DNA of 64,000 bases, taken from contig CM063248.1 of assembly GCA_032158295.1 (NCBI GenBank), positions 21,291,273 through 21,355,272 of the forward strand, written 5' to 3'. This document shows positions 11,401 through 22,204 of this stretch, piece by piece. This DNA is from Pycnopodia helianthoides. Lineage: Eukaryota > Echinodermata > Asteroidea > Forcipulatida > Asteriidae. Within the stretch, counting starts at the first letter, position 1, and each line of letters starts with the position of its first letter. The position numbers and the translations under genes were made by a program. Under the pieces are notes generated by a model. That model was not told the DNA's origin. It saw only the letters and a program-made list of their open reading frames with translations, and made no database searches.

Positions 11401-12998
11401 TTGTACTCTGCCTTAAATGCTAGCACTACCCCTCATAAACCTTCAGTGATATTAGGAGGGTGAAGTCATGATAGGATGAATCCCTGACTTGACAAAGCCA
11501 AGAGAACAAAGATTCTCTTTGAAGCAACGGTATTTGTTATTTTTCTATTGAGAAAATACAAGACTCACACACCGTGAATCGCAAAATATCAGCCATGAGA
11601 CAAAGGCCTGGAATCTGGTATTGCATGATAAACCCCACACAAAGGCAGAATTTATCATTATTTCTGACCTCCATCTGTCCTCTTTGTGTGGGTGAAACAA
11701 AGCTTTCTCTATGGTTGCATGGAGAGTGAATACTGTGTGCCCACCCTAGTATAGTTGAAAGTAAGGACGACCTTTGTTCTAGTCATCCAATGGAACATGG
11801 AAATACAAAAGGTATGCATCCATGGAAAATTGGCTTGTTAACACTTCATCCAGTGTTAACTGGTAAAACAAAACACTGACAAGGCTCTTAGTGTGTTTTG
11901 ACTTTGCATAACAGAATTGGGTATGCTACGTGTAAGTAACTTGTGGAGTACAGTGCTCTTACAAACATTGATACATCACTGGCACATTTGGGGTATGTAA
12001 TAGATTTCTAATAGACTGTACTCTACTTGGGTTGTCATTGTTACTTGGGCAGTGTGGTTTTGTTCCTGTGTGTTATTCTGTGTGTGGTAGTTTTAGGGTG
12101 TATTGCAGTACTAGTAAAAAGTTGATGTAGATTGTGTTGTTTCAATCATTGTGATGATCTATTCTAAATTGCAGATTTAAGAGCAGTGGGTGTGGAATGT
12201 GTCACCCTAGGCCAATACATGCAACCCACAAGGAGGCATCTAAAAGTCTCTGAATATGTTACACCTGACAAGTTTGCCTACTGGGAGAAAGTTGGTAACA
12301 AACTTGGTTTTGCTTACACAGCCAGTGGTCCCCTGGTGAGATCATCATACAAAGCAGGTCAGTCAATGGTCAAAGATAAGTCACATCAAAATGACCTTCA
12401 AAGGCATACAATTTCTCATTTAAAGGGTGTGTACAACAGTGGTAAGATTGGAAATATAAATGTTCACAGATTTGCACATAACATGGTATACAGAGGGTCA
12501 TGGGGGAAAACTTCCCTTGAAATAGTTTTGCTTGAAATGCTATAGTTTTTAGGAAATGAGTAGAACAATTAGTCTTTATCACGGGTGTCCAAAACCCGAT
12601 GTTTGTAAACAGTTTAAACATATAATGGGGTTTTTCACTATTTTCTCATGACTCCAAAGCCCGATTGAGCTTAACATTTCACAGGTTTGTTATTTCATGT
12701 ATATGTTGGGTCACATAAAGTGCTGATACACATGTACTAGTTTTTGAAAATTACCAATGTTGTACATGTGCTTTAAGTGTGGACCTTGTTGAATTTATTC
12801 CCGTTTTTGTTATGTAAACTCAAACCAATGAATAAGTATTTCCTGCTAAAATTACCTAACCCCTGATTGCCCCTAGTAGTATAGTCCACCAATGTGTAAA
12901 GTAACTGAGTTTAACTATTGTTTCCTGCAGGGGAATTCTTCTTGAAGAATCTATTGGAGAGAAGGAGAGAATCAAATGAGAGTCCATCAACCAGTTAA
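2448..12998 (+). CDS. LIAS: Lipoyl synthase, mitochondrial (ten exons)
   Basis: A radical SAM enzyme that inserts two sulfurs into protein-bound octanoyl groups to make lipoyl cofactor in mitochondria. Proposed coding exons: 2448-2507, 5986-6161, 6515-6608, 6835-6915, 9295-9451, 9726-9783, 10535-10660, 11059-11204, 12175-12357 and 12931-12998. All are GT-AG with matching phase and sum to 382 residues, close to the roughly 370 of animal LIAS. Auxiliary-cluster cysteines are at about 112, 117 and 123 (C-x4-C-x5-C); the radical SAM motif CTRGCRFC is at 143-150; the C-terminal RSSY is at 355-358. Exon 1 encodes an Arg-rich, acid-free leader ([20 protein letters not shown]) suited to mitochondrial import, with a good start context and donor. 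It is the least certain part; exons 2-10 are firm. A LINE fills intron 4 without touching splice sites. Confidence 0.93.
2825..3005. repeat. Degenerate telomere-like (CCCTAA/CCCTAC) array
   Basis: About 180 bp of CCCTAA, CCCTAC and CCCCTA words in one orientation, C-rich on the + strand. It resembles an interstitial telomeric repeat that has decayed, or a C-rich minisatellite. It lies in LIAS intron 1. The long open frames on both strands here are low-complexity translations, not genes. Confidence 0.7.
3024..3071. repeat. Short perfect hairpin beside the telomere-like array
   Basis: GGTTGTGGCTTCATA at 3035-3049 is perfectly complementary to 3052-3066 with a 2 bp centre, and weaker pairing continues outward to GACCAT and its complement. 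It abuts the end of the C-rich array. Function is unknown; it could be an element end or a simple palindrome. Confidence 0.65.
3985..4095. repeat. GGGGGCGA-type minisatellite
   Basis: Several imperfect 15-20 bp units of the form GGGGGCGACTTTGCA. The same unit family, in the opposite orientation, forms a longer array at 34625-34802. It lies in LIAS intron 1. Confidence 0.65.
4186..4520. repeat. Tandem duplication of about 180 bp
   Basis: The segment beginning CCGAGTATGCAAGGTGCCG at 4191 is repeated from about 4371 with few changes, including the shared phrase GTGACCGGTTACCAATAAG. It sits immediately upstream of the Penelope-like reading frame. Penelope-like elements often carry direct repeats in that place, so the two may belong to one element. 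Confidence 0.65.
4536..4928 (+). pseudogene. Penelope-like retroelement remnant, GIY-YIG end
   Basis: An open frame without its own ATG ends at TAA 4926-4928. Its second half reads as a GIY-YIG endonuclease domain: [20 protein letters not shown] near 4668-4727, then conserved His, Trp and the closing [10 protein letters not shown]. This is the C-terminal nuclease of Penelope-like elements. The reverse transcriptase that should precede it is absent, and tandem repeats replace it. The piece is therefore a 5'-truncated copy in LIAS intron 1, on the same strand as the host gene. Family assignment rests on remembered motif order. Confidence 0.75.
6950..9235 (+). mobile_element. 5'-truncated LINE (CR1/L2-like) in LIAS intron 4
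   Basis: Broken frames at about 6962-7383, 7675-7914, 7895-8776 and 8777-9190 read as one non-LTR reverse transcriptase: the pre-RT region, then [13 protein letters not shown] (motif A), [11 protein letters not shown] (motif B) and YADDIQVY (motif C), then the thumb and C-terminal region. A frameshift near 7895-7915 and a stop at 8774 inactivate it. The 3' end is a short ATGT microsatellite at about 9210-9232, typical of CR1/L2-type elements. The endonuclease half is missing. Same strand as LIAS and wholly intronic. Confidence 0.88.
7385..7684. mobile_element. Two tandem copies of a 149 bp MITE inside the LINE
   Basis: Each copy begins GGGCTCGATTTCACAAAG or GGGCTTGATTTCACAAAG and ends with the inverted counterpart, GTGAAATCGACCCC, so each has terminal inverted repeats of about 18 bp. 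The copies differ at only a few positions. They interrupt the LINE frame between the codons for DPIPT and WFIKQ, which are adjacent in the family, so they inserted after the LINE. Confidence 0.85.
12420..12776. mobile_element. TTAA-flanked MITE in LIAS intron 9
   Basis: The element starts TTAAAGGGTGTGTACAACAG and ends with an imperfect inverted version, TTGTACATGTGCTTTAA, giving TTAA at both outer edges. Its interior contains TTTTTCACTATTTTCTCATG, a core shared with the other TTAA elements here. It lies 62 bp after the exon 9 donor and 154 bp before exon 10. Confidence 0.75.
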
Positions 12999-13103
12999 CC
13001 TCAAAGTTTATTTAATGTGAGCACATTTTAGAATTTACAAATTCAAAAAGCTTTTATTCTGAATGGTTAGAAACAATTTCTTGTGTACTTTGTTGCCCAA
13101 TGA

Positions 13104-13109
13104 AATAAA
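13104..13109 (+). terminator. LIAS polyadenylation signal
   Basis: A canonical AATAAA lies about 105 bp after the LIAS stop codon, in a plausible position for a short 3' UTR. Confidence 0.6.
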
Positions 13110-16100
13110 GCTTTTATAAGTTCAGTAAACATATTGTAACAGAATGCCTTGTCAGTTGACTGTTTCATAAAGCCCTGCCCTTTTCACAATTAGTTGAATG
13201 ATACAACAAAGAGTGGGACTCAACCTAACAGTCTATTTAACACGAAGTGTTATTTGCAGTCGCACCCTTAGATGGGCACAAGTGATATTTTAAAGCAAAG
13301 CTAATTTCAGACCATTTCAACATCTTCAAAGATGTGTAAGTACTTCAGTACTTCAGTCAATTCAAGCAAAGTCACATATTAAGGGCAGTAAATTCATTAC
13401 GGCGCTACTTCTGCCTTCATGCATAATGACAATGACAGCAATTAAGAACCATCTATCATAAAGATTACTAGAGCAGCAGACTATAGGCGTGTACAGTGTA
13501 CATGCACTTATCAACATTCTCATTGACCATGGCATTTTGATGAGCCTCCTGCTGCCAGGTTAAAGATTGGGTTATAAATCTTGATTTTCCAGGTTATTGC
13601 TTGTGACGCATAATTTGTCATGACAACATCTTGCATTCAAGTTTTTATTTAAACAATTTAGTGATTTGTGATTCTTCATGATGGGATGGATGGAACACTT
13701 AATGTTTTCTTCCATTACAAAACACTAATTTTCTTGCTTATGCAATGCAAGCAAACATGGCATCACAGCTGTTTTATGCCTGTTTTTGGTGTACAACCAA
13801 TTAGCATAAACATGAAACAGTTGTATACAATAAGCATACAGTTCATTTAGAACAAGGTATGATTAATATGCATGAAGGCAAGCAAGCAAGGTGTTAAGAA
13901 TTGACTCATTTATTCCAAAGGCAATTATTCTTGAGATTGGGAAAGTTATTTGATTTTAGGTTTGCGAGCAAAGGAGACATTTCAAGCTTGAAATTAAACA
14001 TGTATTCGTCTGATTATTCATGAGTACATGTACAATGTTTGTTTTTTTATAATCATCAATCATTTTAGTTTAGCATGTGACATTCATTTCCAAAAAGAAA
14101 AGGCAGTTACAGGTTTTTTTTACAGACTAACCTCTTGAAATATTTTCCAATTATATTTACATTACTGAGTGGTGCTCAGTGATGGGTCGATCAATTCATA
14201 TATGGTACTTCATTCAGTCCTAGTCATTCTATATGCAATATATGGCTCATTGTACATGTACTGTAAAGCAGTCATCGTGCTGTATCTTCAGTTCTAAAGG
14301 GTTATACTAACACTTCGAAGTATAGTTTGGTTGTACAGAAATTATTATATCTAGTGGTTGCTGAATATTTCAACTTACATTCATAGGTGATGGTTCAACA
14401 TTTATGTCATCAATATGTTTTAAAAGAGATTAATGAAATCTAAAAAGTAGATTTTAAAGCCTTGAAACAGCCTAGAAATTTCACAACTTGATGTTTTGAA
14501 GTTTAGTTGCCCTGACTCATTAGTTGTTGTTTTGAAATGGTCATGAATAAGTGTATCAAACTTACACACTGCAGATTTAGGAGTTTAATTCAGTTGAAAC
14601 AAGCTAAATTTGATTTCAAATGACGTCCAACTTCCTTTCAATGCAATGCTAGTTTTCAAAATATTGTTAATACATTTAGCAAAAATTTTGTTGATATTGT
14701 TATATCTACTATGAAAATAAACTTAGTAACGTTCAGTGGAACACATGGTGTTTGTTTCTCTTTTCAGCTGAATGATATTGCCATTGACTTTTAGTGTCTG
14801 AAGTTCATTGGAACCGTATATCCCATCACTCACAATGAGTCAACATCACTGATCATGACATAAAGCTTTGATAGCATCCTGTCTCCATGCTGTGCTTGAA
14901 TTTGAATTTTGAACTTGATTAAAAATGGCAAACATTGCGACCGGAAGGTCAACCTACACAGCCAGTACAATATTCATACAAATTTTTAATGATTGCCAGG
15001 GTTGTGGTAGTTAGTCTGATTAGTAAAAAAAAAATGGATGTCCATGGTTCTCAGTGTAGATATTTGGGGTTCATTATTATATTTCTATCATTAAATCATT
15101 CATTAAGAGCCATTTGCACATTGCATGTCTGTCATGATTAATAATAGCATCACGTTCACGAGGGAACTTCGCCAACTGCCTCTTAATTGAAATCAAGTCC
15201 ATTATTAATGCTGAGGACCATGGATGGTGCCACCTTTTGTGCCACTATGTCATAGTCAAGTCGTACAGATCTACCACTTTGATGCATGGTCCCTTGTTGC
15301 ATCTACAGTTTGTTATAACTTGGGCGCCCAGAGAGTGTCTTAAGATGGGTAATGGATGTTGATGAAGCTTAGCATTGTGTTGGACGTCTCTAACACTTCT
15401 CTGTAACCTCATAATGAATGCCCTTCTTATTTCACTTTCAGCACCTTTCTGCCAGTACCTTCCTGTGATGACCAATATTGTTCTGTAAATTTGTGTTTAA
15501 TATTCCTTGTATAAGCTGAAACTTCTTGGATCTGTTCAAAGGGTTGAACTATCGTTAAAAGTATGATTGACCAATAAGTGGTTGGAGTTATTGAGCATAA
15601 TTATAGTAATTGAGTGAAATGCAAGTTGAAATGCGTTTTTATGTGTCATTAGGAGGCTTTAATTATTTCAAACACTCGGGGGACGCTTCCATTTCAAGGA
15701 AACGAACTAATGTTTACTTTAACCTAAAAATAATTAACCGTATTTAAATTATTTCTCTCCGTTTGTATGTTTTTCTGTTGTTGAAGTTCACTCCAGCTGT
15801 TTTTCTAAGCGTACTGATCGAAAGGTCGATATGCTACACCACCGTTTTTTTTCAGAACCACAACCCAATGAAGTGGCGGCTTTTATTTTCCAAACAGTCT
15901 CTTTTTCGCATTTTCATTTCTAATGATTGATTCTTCGTCTCATCTTTCGTTATTAAGAGCTATTTTTGTTGCTGTATTCTCATGATGGGAGAGTGCAATC
16001 TATTCTCTGTAACAAAGGTCATATCTTTGTAATTAGAAATAGTTTCAACAGAGTCATCATTCAATGGGTTCTTTATACCTTGGTAAATGAAGCATGGTGT

Positions 16101-16713
16101 CAAATGGCAGTTGAGGAAAAATGTTGCAAAGATGATTGGAAAAGGATCGGGTTGAAGTATCCCCACTTGCTTGGCGAATAGACATCCTTAGAAGAAAACT
16201 CACCCCTATCGATGCACCGTGTAATTATTTCTTCAGTCAAAATGTAACACGTCCAAGACGTTTTGACTGCCGTAAACACCTAAATAAGAAATAAACCTGT
16301 GTGTCTTTGTTTTCGATCAACTATCGGCAAGCATAGGTTTACTCCGTACTCAGTGATGGACCGTTCGTGATTTCGGCAACTCTGTCCTTCTTATCATTGC
16401 TTCTTTACCCGCCGGCTAACACAGATTGGGCCCCTCGGCTCATATCACAGCCTGCCAGTGAGCATGCATTATGTTATTCATCATTGACACTGCATTAATA
16501 TAATTCGGCAATACCTATTTAAGTCGCCATGCATGAAATGATAGCAAAGCAACTTACTGCTATCTACCCTAAACTTCTTTGTTGAATTAACTCAAGGCGT
16601 GTGATCCATTGTAATAAATTATTATGAAATGTGTTTCTTGAGAAAGAATTGTTGCATTCTTGCAAGGAAAGAAAAAATGAAAAGAAAAAAAAACACGATT
16701 GAAAAACCGCCTC
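13110..16713. other. Intergenic DNA, nothing recognised
   Basis: AT-rich DNA between LIAS and the GPCR. The open frames are short and have no recognisable motifs or coding-like splice pairs. No RNA gene was seen. Confidence 0.5.
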
Positions 16714-17097
16714 TTAAAGGAACATTACAGAATTGGTTTTGCTAACAAAACAGTTGCTTGCAGTGTAAGCACTTTATGTAATCCACCATATACATAAACT
16801 GACAAACCTGTAGAAGTTTGAGATCGATCGGCCATCTGGGTCACGGGAAAATAGTGAAAAACCGATTACACATTTGCATTGAAATCATATAGGTTCAACA
16901 AACGAATAAAACGCTCACTGAGCGATAAACTCCAATCGGAAAATTAGTTTATTCATTTCTCATCAAATATGGCATTTCAGACAGAAATATTTCAAGGGAT
17001 GTTTTCTACTATCATCATCATTAGACCGTGTAAGTTTTATGTAAATCTGTGATCAAAAGTATATTTTACAATTACCAATTCTGTAATGTTCCTTTAA
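16714..17097 (+). mobile_element. TTAA MITE, family 1 copy A
   Basis: Starts TTAAAGGAACATTACAGAAT and ends with its inverted copy, with TTAA at both edges. It is one of three clear copies (also 22205-22608 in reverse and 62341-62725). A TTAA target suggests mobilisation by a piggyBac-type transposase, which is inference. No coding capacity. This copy also preserves the empty site for the palindrome inserted in the 22.2 kb copy. Confidence 0.88.
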
Positions 17098-18937
17098 TTG
17101 TACGTGAAGTCGAGTGGTATAGTTAGGCCGTTTATCCGAACCTGGCGGCTGCGGCTACAGCTAACGACTGTTGCTAAGGGTGTTGCTATAAGCACGTCAT
17201 ATACTTCAATGCATGATGACGCGGCAATCTGGCCATAGCCGTAACTGTAGCAGGCAATTCAGACACAGCCATAAATAGTAATTTCTGCCAGCAAAAAAAA
17301 AATATGTCATCCTTTGACCATGGTTTGATGGGATAACAGCGTTTACCTTCTGTGATCTCTGACCCGTTGAAAGTGAATTCATATCAGTTAATATTTAGGG
17401 GGTAATAACAATTATTCATTGATTGTGGTTGATATGAAAACAACAAACCACCCTTGAAGTTCGTATATCGGAAAGGTCTGAACTTGTTATTTTGACCTGT
17501 GTCAAAATGACTCGTGCAGAACCAGTACGCGGCGATGGAGATATACTACTGGTCAATAATTATCAGCATGCATGAACAAACGAGATCAAAGCCCACAGGC
17601 ACAAGTCACATGAAATAGATGGTGCTAAGGGAATCCCTAAAAACCAAATCGATAAAAGCACAACAATAAGTGATTATGGAAAAAAATTTACTTTAGTTTT
17701 ATCTGGAAACAAAAATACTGTGCATAATATTCCATTGCAGTGACGTCATCCGTCTAGAGGAACTATGATTTGCTTTGTACGGCATTGTTTTTACTGTAAT
17801 TTTCGTCATCGAAGCTGATGTTTACAAAAAATAGTTCCAAATGCAATGTCAATTAGGACCTACCAGTAAAAAATTGACTCTGAGCTGTCGTTCAGTATTT
17901 TTTTTCCTGTAGACGTCAGTTACATTAATTATGTTATTACTTTCAGTAAAGAGCAATTTCTCATTTCAGCCTCATATCCAGGAAGTATCAATCGTCCATT
18001 TAGTATCTGAACCTTTTAACAATTAACAGTTGTCCTTAAGCAACTGCCTGTTGGAGTAAATCTAGCGTGTTAAAATTTAGCTGCAAGGGCATGGAGTCTT
18101 TCGTCTAAAAAATAAAATATATATTAATAGAATACAACGTTTGAGAGAAGTTTGAGGCGGTCGATAATGCTTTAATCATAGACAAATTAGTTAGACATAA
18201 ATTCAATGTTAATACACCTTTGTGATGATCTTGGTAAATTTGTTTTTATGTTAAGACTTTAGGAGATTTTGGGCAGCAACTTTGGGCAGCAAGGAATTAT
18301 ATATACTTTTCAATATTGGTTAAGATGAGATGAATGTATGCCTATTATATTCAGTTACATTAATATCCAGGCATGGTGCACAATTTTATCCAAATGAACC
18401 AATTGTTTCATTTTATCAAAATTTAATACAACGGCTGATTTTGTTGCATGTGTGTTTGTGTTTATACATCACATTACATTTTCCATTAGGCCTAGTTGAT
18501 TATAATTGTCTCATGGCCCTAGTCTCAATTACAGACGGTATTACTGTAAAGGCAACAATGCCCATGTCTCCATGGGATACGGGAGTCTTCGTATGACTCA
18601 GACAATGGTTACAGAATACAGTACATGTAACAAATGAACATTTTAAATGCATTTCAAAAACACACTATACCGGTACCTTTCCAGATAGACATTTGTAACA
18701 ATATTCAAACAGTTTATAAACGACTTACAAAGCACACTTTGTTACTATACATTATAAATTATATCTTAATTATACGCTTTTGAAGTCTCTGCTATTGTTT
18801 TGTTATTATCAGCTTGTACTAAATCAAGTCGAAAGTTTATATTTCTCATCATGTTTTGTAAACCTTATTCCAGAAATTGTTTTTGTGTCGTGTTTTTTTT
18901 TCGTGTTTTTTTTTTCTGACGAGATAGTTCCCGTGAC
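17098..18937. other. Intergenic DNA downstream of the GPCR
   Basis: No gene, RNA gene or clear repeat was recognised. The poly-T rich stretch just before 18930 lies downstream of the GPCR stop and may be in its 3' UTR, but no canonical polyadenylation signal was identified. Confidence 0.45.
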
Positions 18938-20164
18938 CTAATTGTCTATCCTGGGACGTACATGTACATTATGGTGTAAACGTATGCTACCCCCTGCCGA
19001 CGTCGAAGCGGTAAGATTAAATGAAACCTGGCGTAAATGTTTAAAAATGGACTCGCGTTCGGTGGCAGAACCTGGCTGGTCGCATCGATGCAATCCAAAG
19101 GTCTGGCGGAATGCATCACGATACTGAGTACTCATGCAGGTATAAACGAAAGGATTAATGGCAGCGTTGATGTAGGACAAGATCCTCGCTGCAGATATGA
19201 GGCTACTACGGGTATCCTCATGCAGGACAAAATTTTGTTCTCGTAAATATCCAATCATATAAAATAAACTCATTATTTCGAAAGGCGCTAAACATATGAA
19301 GAACACAGCCCCATTGACGATTAGCATCACAGCTATTTGGTTACGCTGACGTATATTCATTCTCCTCCTACCAGTGACGCTTGTGTCTTCGATAACTTGG
19401 GTGATACCAGATATGATGCGGCAGTAGAGATATACATTGATTGGGAAAATAAGAACGAATGGTATTGCCTGGGCACCAGCTCCATAGATGATAGCCCAGT
19501 CCTCAACAGATCCACAGTAGGCGAATTCATTGGGCCAGTTCTGGTATGGCATCTTCGAAGGCCAACTTGAGCATATAACCACGTAATTCATGGTACAAGG
19601 GATGAATGTCACGGCAATACAGAGAGCAAAGATCCAAGAAGCAGCAATGAGACGGACAAACACCCGCCGACGGGAGTCGCCGAGGGCTCGATGAGCTGAA
19701 CACACCGCGTAGAACTTCTCGAACGACACCAAAGTGATGGCAGCCAAGGAGAAAAGATATGCCGTATCACTGATGAGATAAATAATGATACACCCTGCCC
19801 TACCCAGGGAACTATCGTCAATGGAAATTGGGCTGTGAGAATATTTCCATATCCTACTGCCAGCGGAACCCAAAAGGAAAAGCACATCAGCTACGGCTAA
19901 ATTAGTCAGGCAACAGTTAGTGGATGTTCGCATTCGCTTTACACAGTACACCACATAGAGGAACGCAAAGTTACTCAAGATCCCCAGTCCTAATATCACT
20001 GGTAGGAGCACACCATTGTACACCGTATACTCAAATAATTTCGTCTCCGATTCTGAGAAGTTCATTGGGAGATCACAGTTATCGAGAAGTTCATCGTTTA
20101 AATTGAAGCTGCTAAACTCACTGTACTCTGCAGACTTGTCAAACTGCATCGACGAGTTATCCAT
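18938..20164 (-). CDS. Class A (rhodopsin-like) GPCR, probable peptide receptor
   Basis: A single-exon frame of 408 residues with seven hydrophobic segments. Residue landmarks: N-glycosylation sites N3 and N35; TM1 about 51-75 with N65; TM2 about 84-103 with LAVAD (D93); extracellular C125 before TM3; the DRY position reads E149-K150-F151; TM6 reads FFICLAPFE where CWxP is usual; TM7 ends with an intact NPFVY. The tail of about 60 residues holds Ser/Thr clusters. The overall look recalls neuropeptide receptors such as the TRH, neuromedin U and ghrelin groups, but no ligand can be assigned. The start has an acceptable context (ACCATGG). Lack of introns is common for class A receptors and could also reflect retroposition. 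Confidence 0.93.
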   Translation of the reverse strand: MDNSSMQFDKSAEYSEFSSFNLNDELLDNCDLPMNFSESETKLFEYTVYNGVLLPVILGLGILSNFAFLYVVYCVKRMRTSTNCCLTNLAVADVLFLLGSAGSRIWKYSHSPISIDDSSLGRAGCIIIYLISDTAYLFSLAAITLVSFEKFYAVCSAHRALGDSRRRVFVRLIAASWIFALCIAVTFIPCTMNYVVICSSWPSKMPYQNWPNEFAYCGSVEDWAIIYGAGAQAIPFVLIFPINVYLYCRIISGITQVIEDTSVTGRRRMNIRQRNQIAVMLIVNGAVFFICLAPFEIMSLFYMIGYLREQNFVLHEDTRSSLISAARILSYINAAINPFVYTCMSTQYRDAFRQTFGLHRCDQPGSATERESIFKHLRQVSFNLTASTSAGGSIRLHHNVHVRPRIDN

Positions 20165-21580
20165 GGTACTTTTATATGCGAAGTTTAGCCGAAAAAATAC
20201 TGATTGTGTATTATGGGTCCTTGCAAAACAATTTGCTGCTCATAGTTGGTGTGTCTCCTTCTTGCTCTGTCCTCCTTCACACCTTAATTAACTTACATAG
20301 AGTGAGGGTTATCGATACCAGGATGTGAAAAAGTCATAGGCCTGTCTTTCAAATGTCGAGGTTTCGTTCCCCTTGCTGAAAGAGATCCTTTTTTTCTAAT
20401 TAAGTTTGAAAGTTTAAATTAGGCAATTTCTTCGGTGTTATCGTCAAATATATTGTAAAATGTGTGTGTTTCTCGGAAGAGTCCACAAGTCATGTCAGAG
20501 CGCACCGACTCTTGAATTGGTGAGTACACCAGCCGATACTATTCCGCTGGTTTTAACTCAATATTATTCACATTTTAAAAGGATGCTGATTGCCTCGTAT
20601 ATAAACACTTATTGTGTAATGTGAACAAGCCACAAAGAAGCGATGTTGATGTTTCATAGGTTGCCTTGTGTAATGTGAGATCCAAGGTAACTGTAAAGGT
20701 CTGGCACTCGGATCCGGAGTGAAATTCTTCACCACACACGATTAGTTGCTTGGGACAGTTCGATTTCCAGGCAGAAACAGGTAGGTCTATATGTTTACAC
20801 GATAGTGTGTATACTCGATGGCTTGATTATGCAGACTAGTTCATCTGAGCATGATTTCACACATGTCTCGCTCGGTGATCATCAAGCTTTATTTATACGC
20901 ATCTGTCTTCCATACATCTGCTGCGTCTGCATCCTGCAAATTAATCATTCATTTGCATTTGCATAACCTGTCAGCCAATAATGGAGCAGTATTTGCGATC
21001 ACCTCCCATTATAAGCCAATTAAGATGTCAAAGCTGAGCAAGTAGCTACCAACCATCTAAGAGGATGTTGATACCAGGGGCCTTTTCCAAACCTCGGCTT
21101 AGGCTCTGTCTCCGACTCAGCGGCGTAGTCAAGGGGTGGGGTGGGGGCCTGGGGGAACGTCCACAAATTTCCAGGTGCCCCCACACAAAAAATTGTGCTA
21201 GTGCTCACAAAAAGAAAAGGAAAAAAGAAAATGGAAAAAAAGGAAATTGCGTGTTTGTATTTTCATTGAGCAAGGGTATAATCTAATGTAGTGAACGATC
21301 GCGATCGGGATCACTACCATGATCACTATCACTACCAGAGGACGGTGCCCCCACCCTCCCCCTGCAGCGTCCCCTTCCAAAATAAAAGCATGACCTCCAC
21401 CACTGACAAACCCATTTCCCCTAACCCCCCCCCCTCCCCCCCCCCCCCCACACACACGCACCCACGCACCAACGTGTCTGCACACAAGTGTGTAAACACC
21501 TGCAATCGGGCACCTCCTATTGTCCCTCTTTTGTTTGTACTCTTTTTGGCAACAGCTCTCATTGGTTATGTACACGTTTT
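20165..21580. other. Upstream region of the GPCR, plus low-complexity DNA
   Basis: No gene recognised. The GPCR promoter should lie here on the - strand, but I see no diagnostic element. From about 21350 the DNA becomes C-rich, with long C runs at 21425-21450 and again near 21765-21778, next to CA repeats. Opposing open frames in this tract are low-complexity artefacts. Confidence 0.5.
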
Positions 21581-21586
21581 CCAACT

Positions 21587-21666
21587 GGGGACCTTTCCCC
21601 AAACGGGGACCTTTCCCCAAACGGGGACCTTTCCCCAAACGGGGACCTTTCCCCAAACGGGGACCC
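21587..21666. repeat. 18 bp tandem repeat, GGGGACCTTTCCCCAAAC
   Basis: Four full units and a partial fifth, starting at 21587, 21605, 21623, 21641 and 21659, essentially identical. Each unit contains the near-palindrome GGGGACCTTTCCCC, resembling an NF-kappaB half-site pair with one extra base. The identity of the units points to recent expansion. Confidence 0.9.
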
Positions 21667-21842
21667 TATTGTCCTCTTTTGTTATAGGTCCCCGGTTTGA
21701 ATGTGTATACCTACCCACGCACACACACTTGAAAGCATTGTCCCCTGTGCCGTCCCCTGTGCCGCCCCCCCCCCCCCCACACACACACACCGGAAGGCTA
21801 CGCCGCGCGCAACTTTTTTTTTGCAGCATACTTTGTCAATAC

Positions 21843-21893
21843 AGTCAACAGTTAAGGGATAGGCTGTTCTTCCCTATCCCTTAACTGTTGACT
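21843..21893. repeat. Perfect hairpin, 21 bp arms
   Basis: GTCAACAGTTAAGGGATAGG at 21844-21863 is exactly complementary to 21873-21892, with a 9 bp loop; one further base pair extends outward. The size is small for a microRNA precursor. It may be a compact fold-back element. Confidence 0.8.
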
Positions 21894-22204
21894 CCATAGC
21901 CGACGTGTACTGCAGAAAATAAATTTGCACGCCGCGCGCTGCCCCGGCTCCAGACTGAATTTGATGTCACACTGCTCTAAAATTGATGACGGAGGCCTAG
22001 CCGGAGCCCGAGCCCAATTGGAGGTTTTCCAAGATATCGAAGACGAGTCGCGTCAGCCAAACGTCTCTAATGATGTTCTTTGATGGTATGTTCTCTCAAA
22101 TGTTTTGGAAGTTTACAATCCCCACTGACGATACAGCGTTTCCAAAACGCTATGACCCCTGAATCTGCCGAGCTACTGTATAGATACCTCCATGGATTGA
22201 TACA

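Noticed and set aside
21291..21884. 197-residue + strand frame
   Set aside because: Covers poly-C, CA-rich and 18 bp tandem repeat DNA; low-complexity translation.
21843..21893. MicroRNA precursor
   Set aside because: Arms are perfectly paired with a 9 bp loop and total about 51 bp, shorter than usual and without the normal bulges; no expression evidence.
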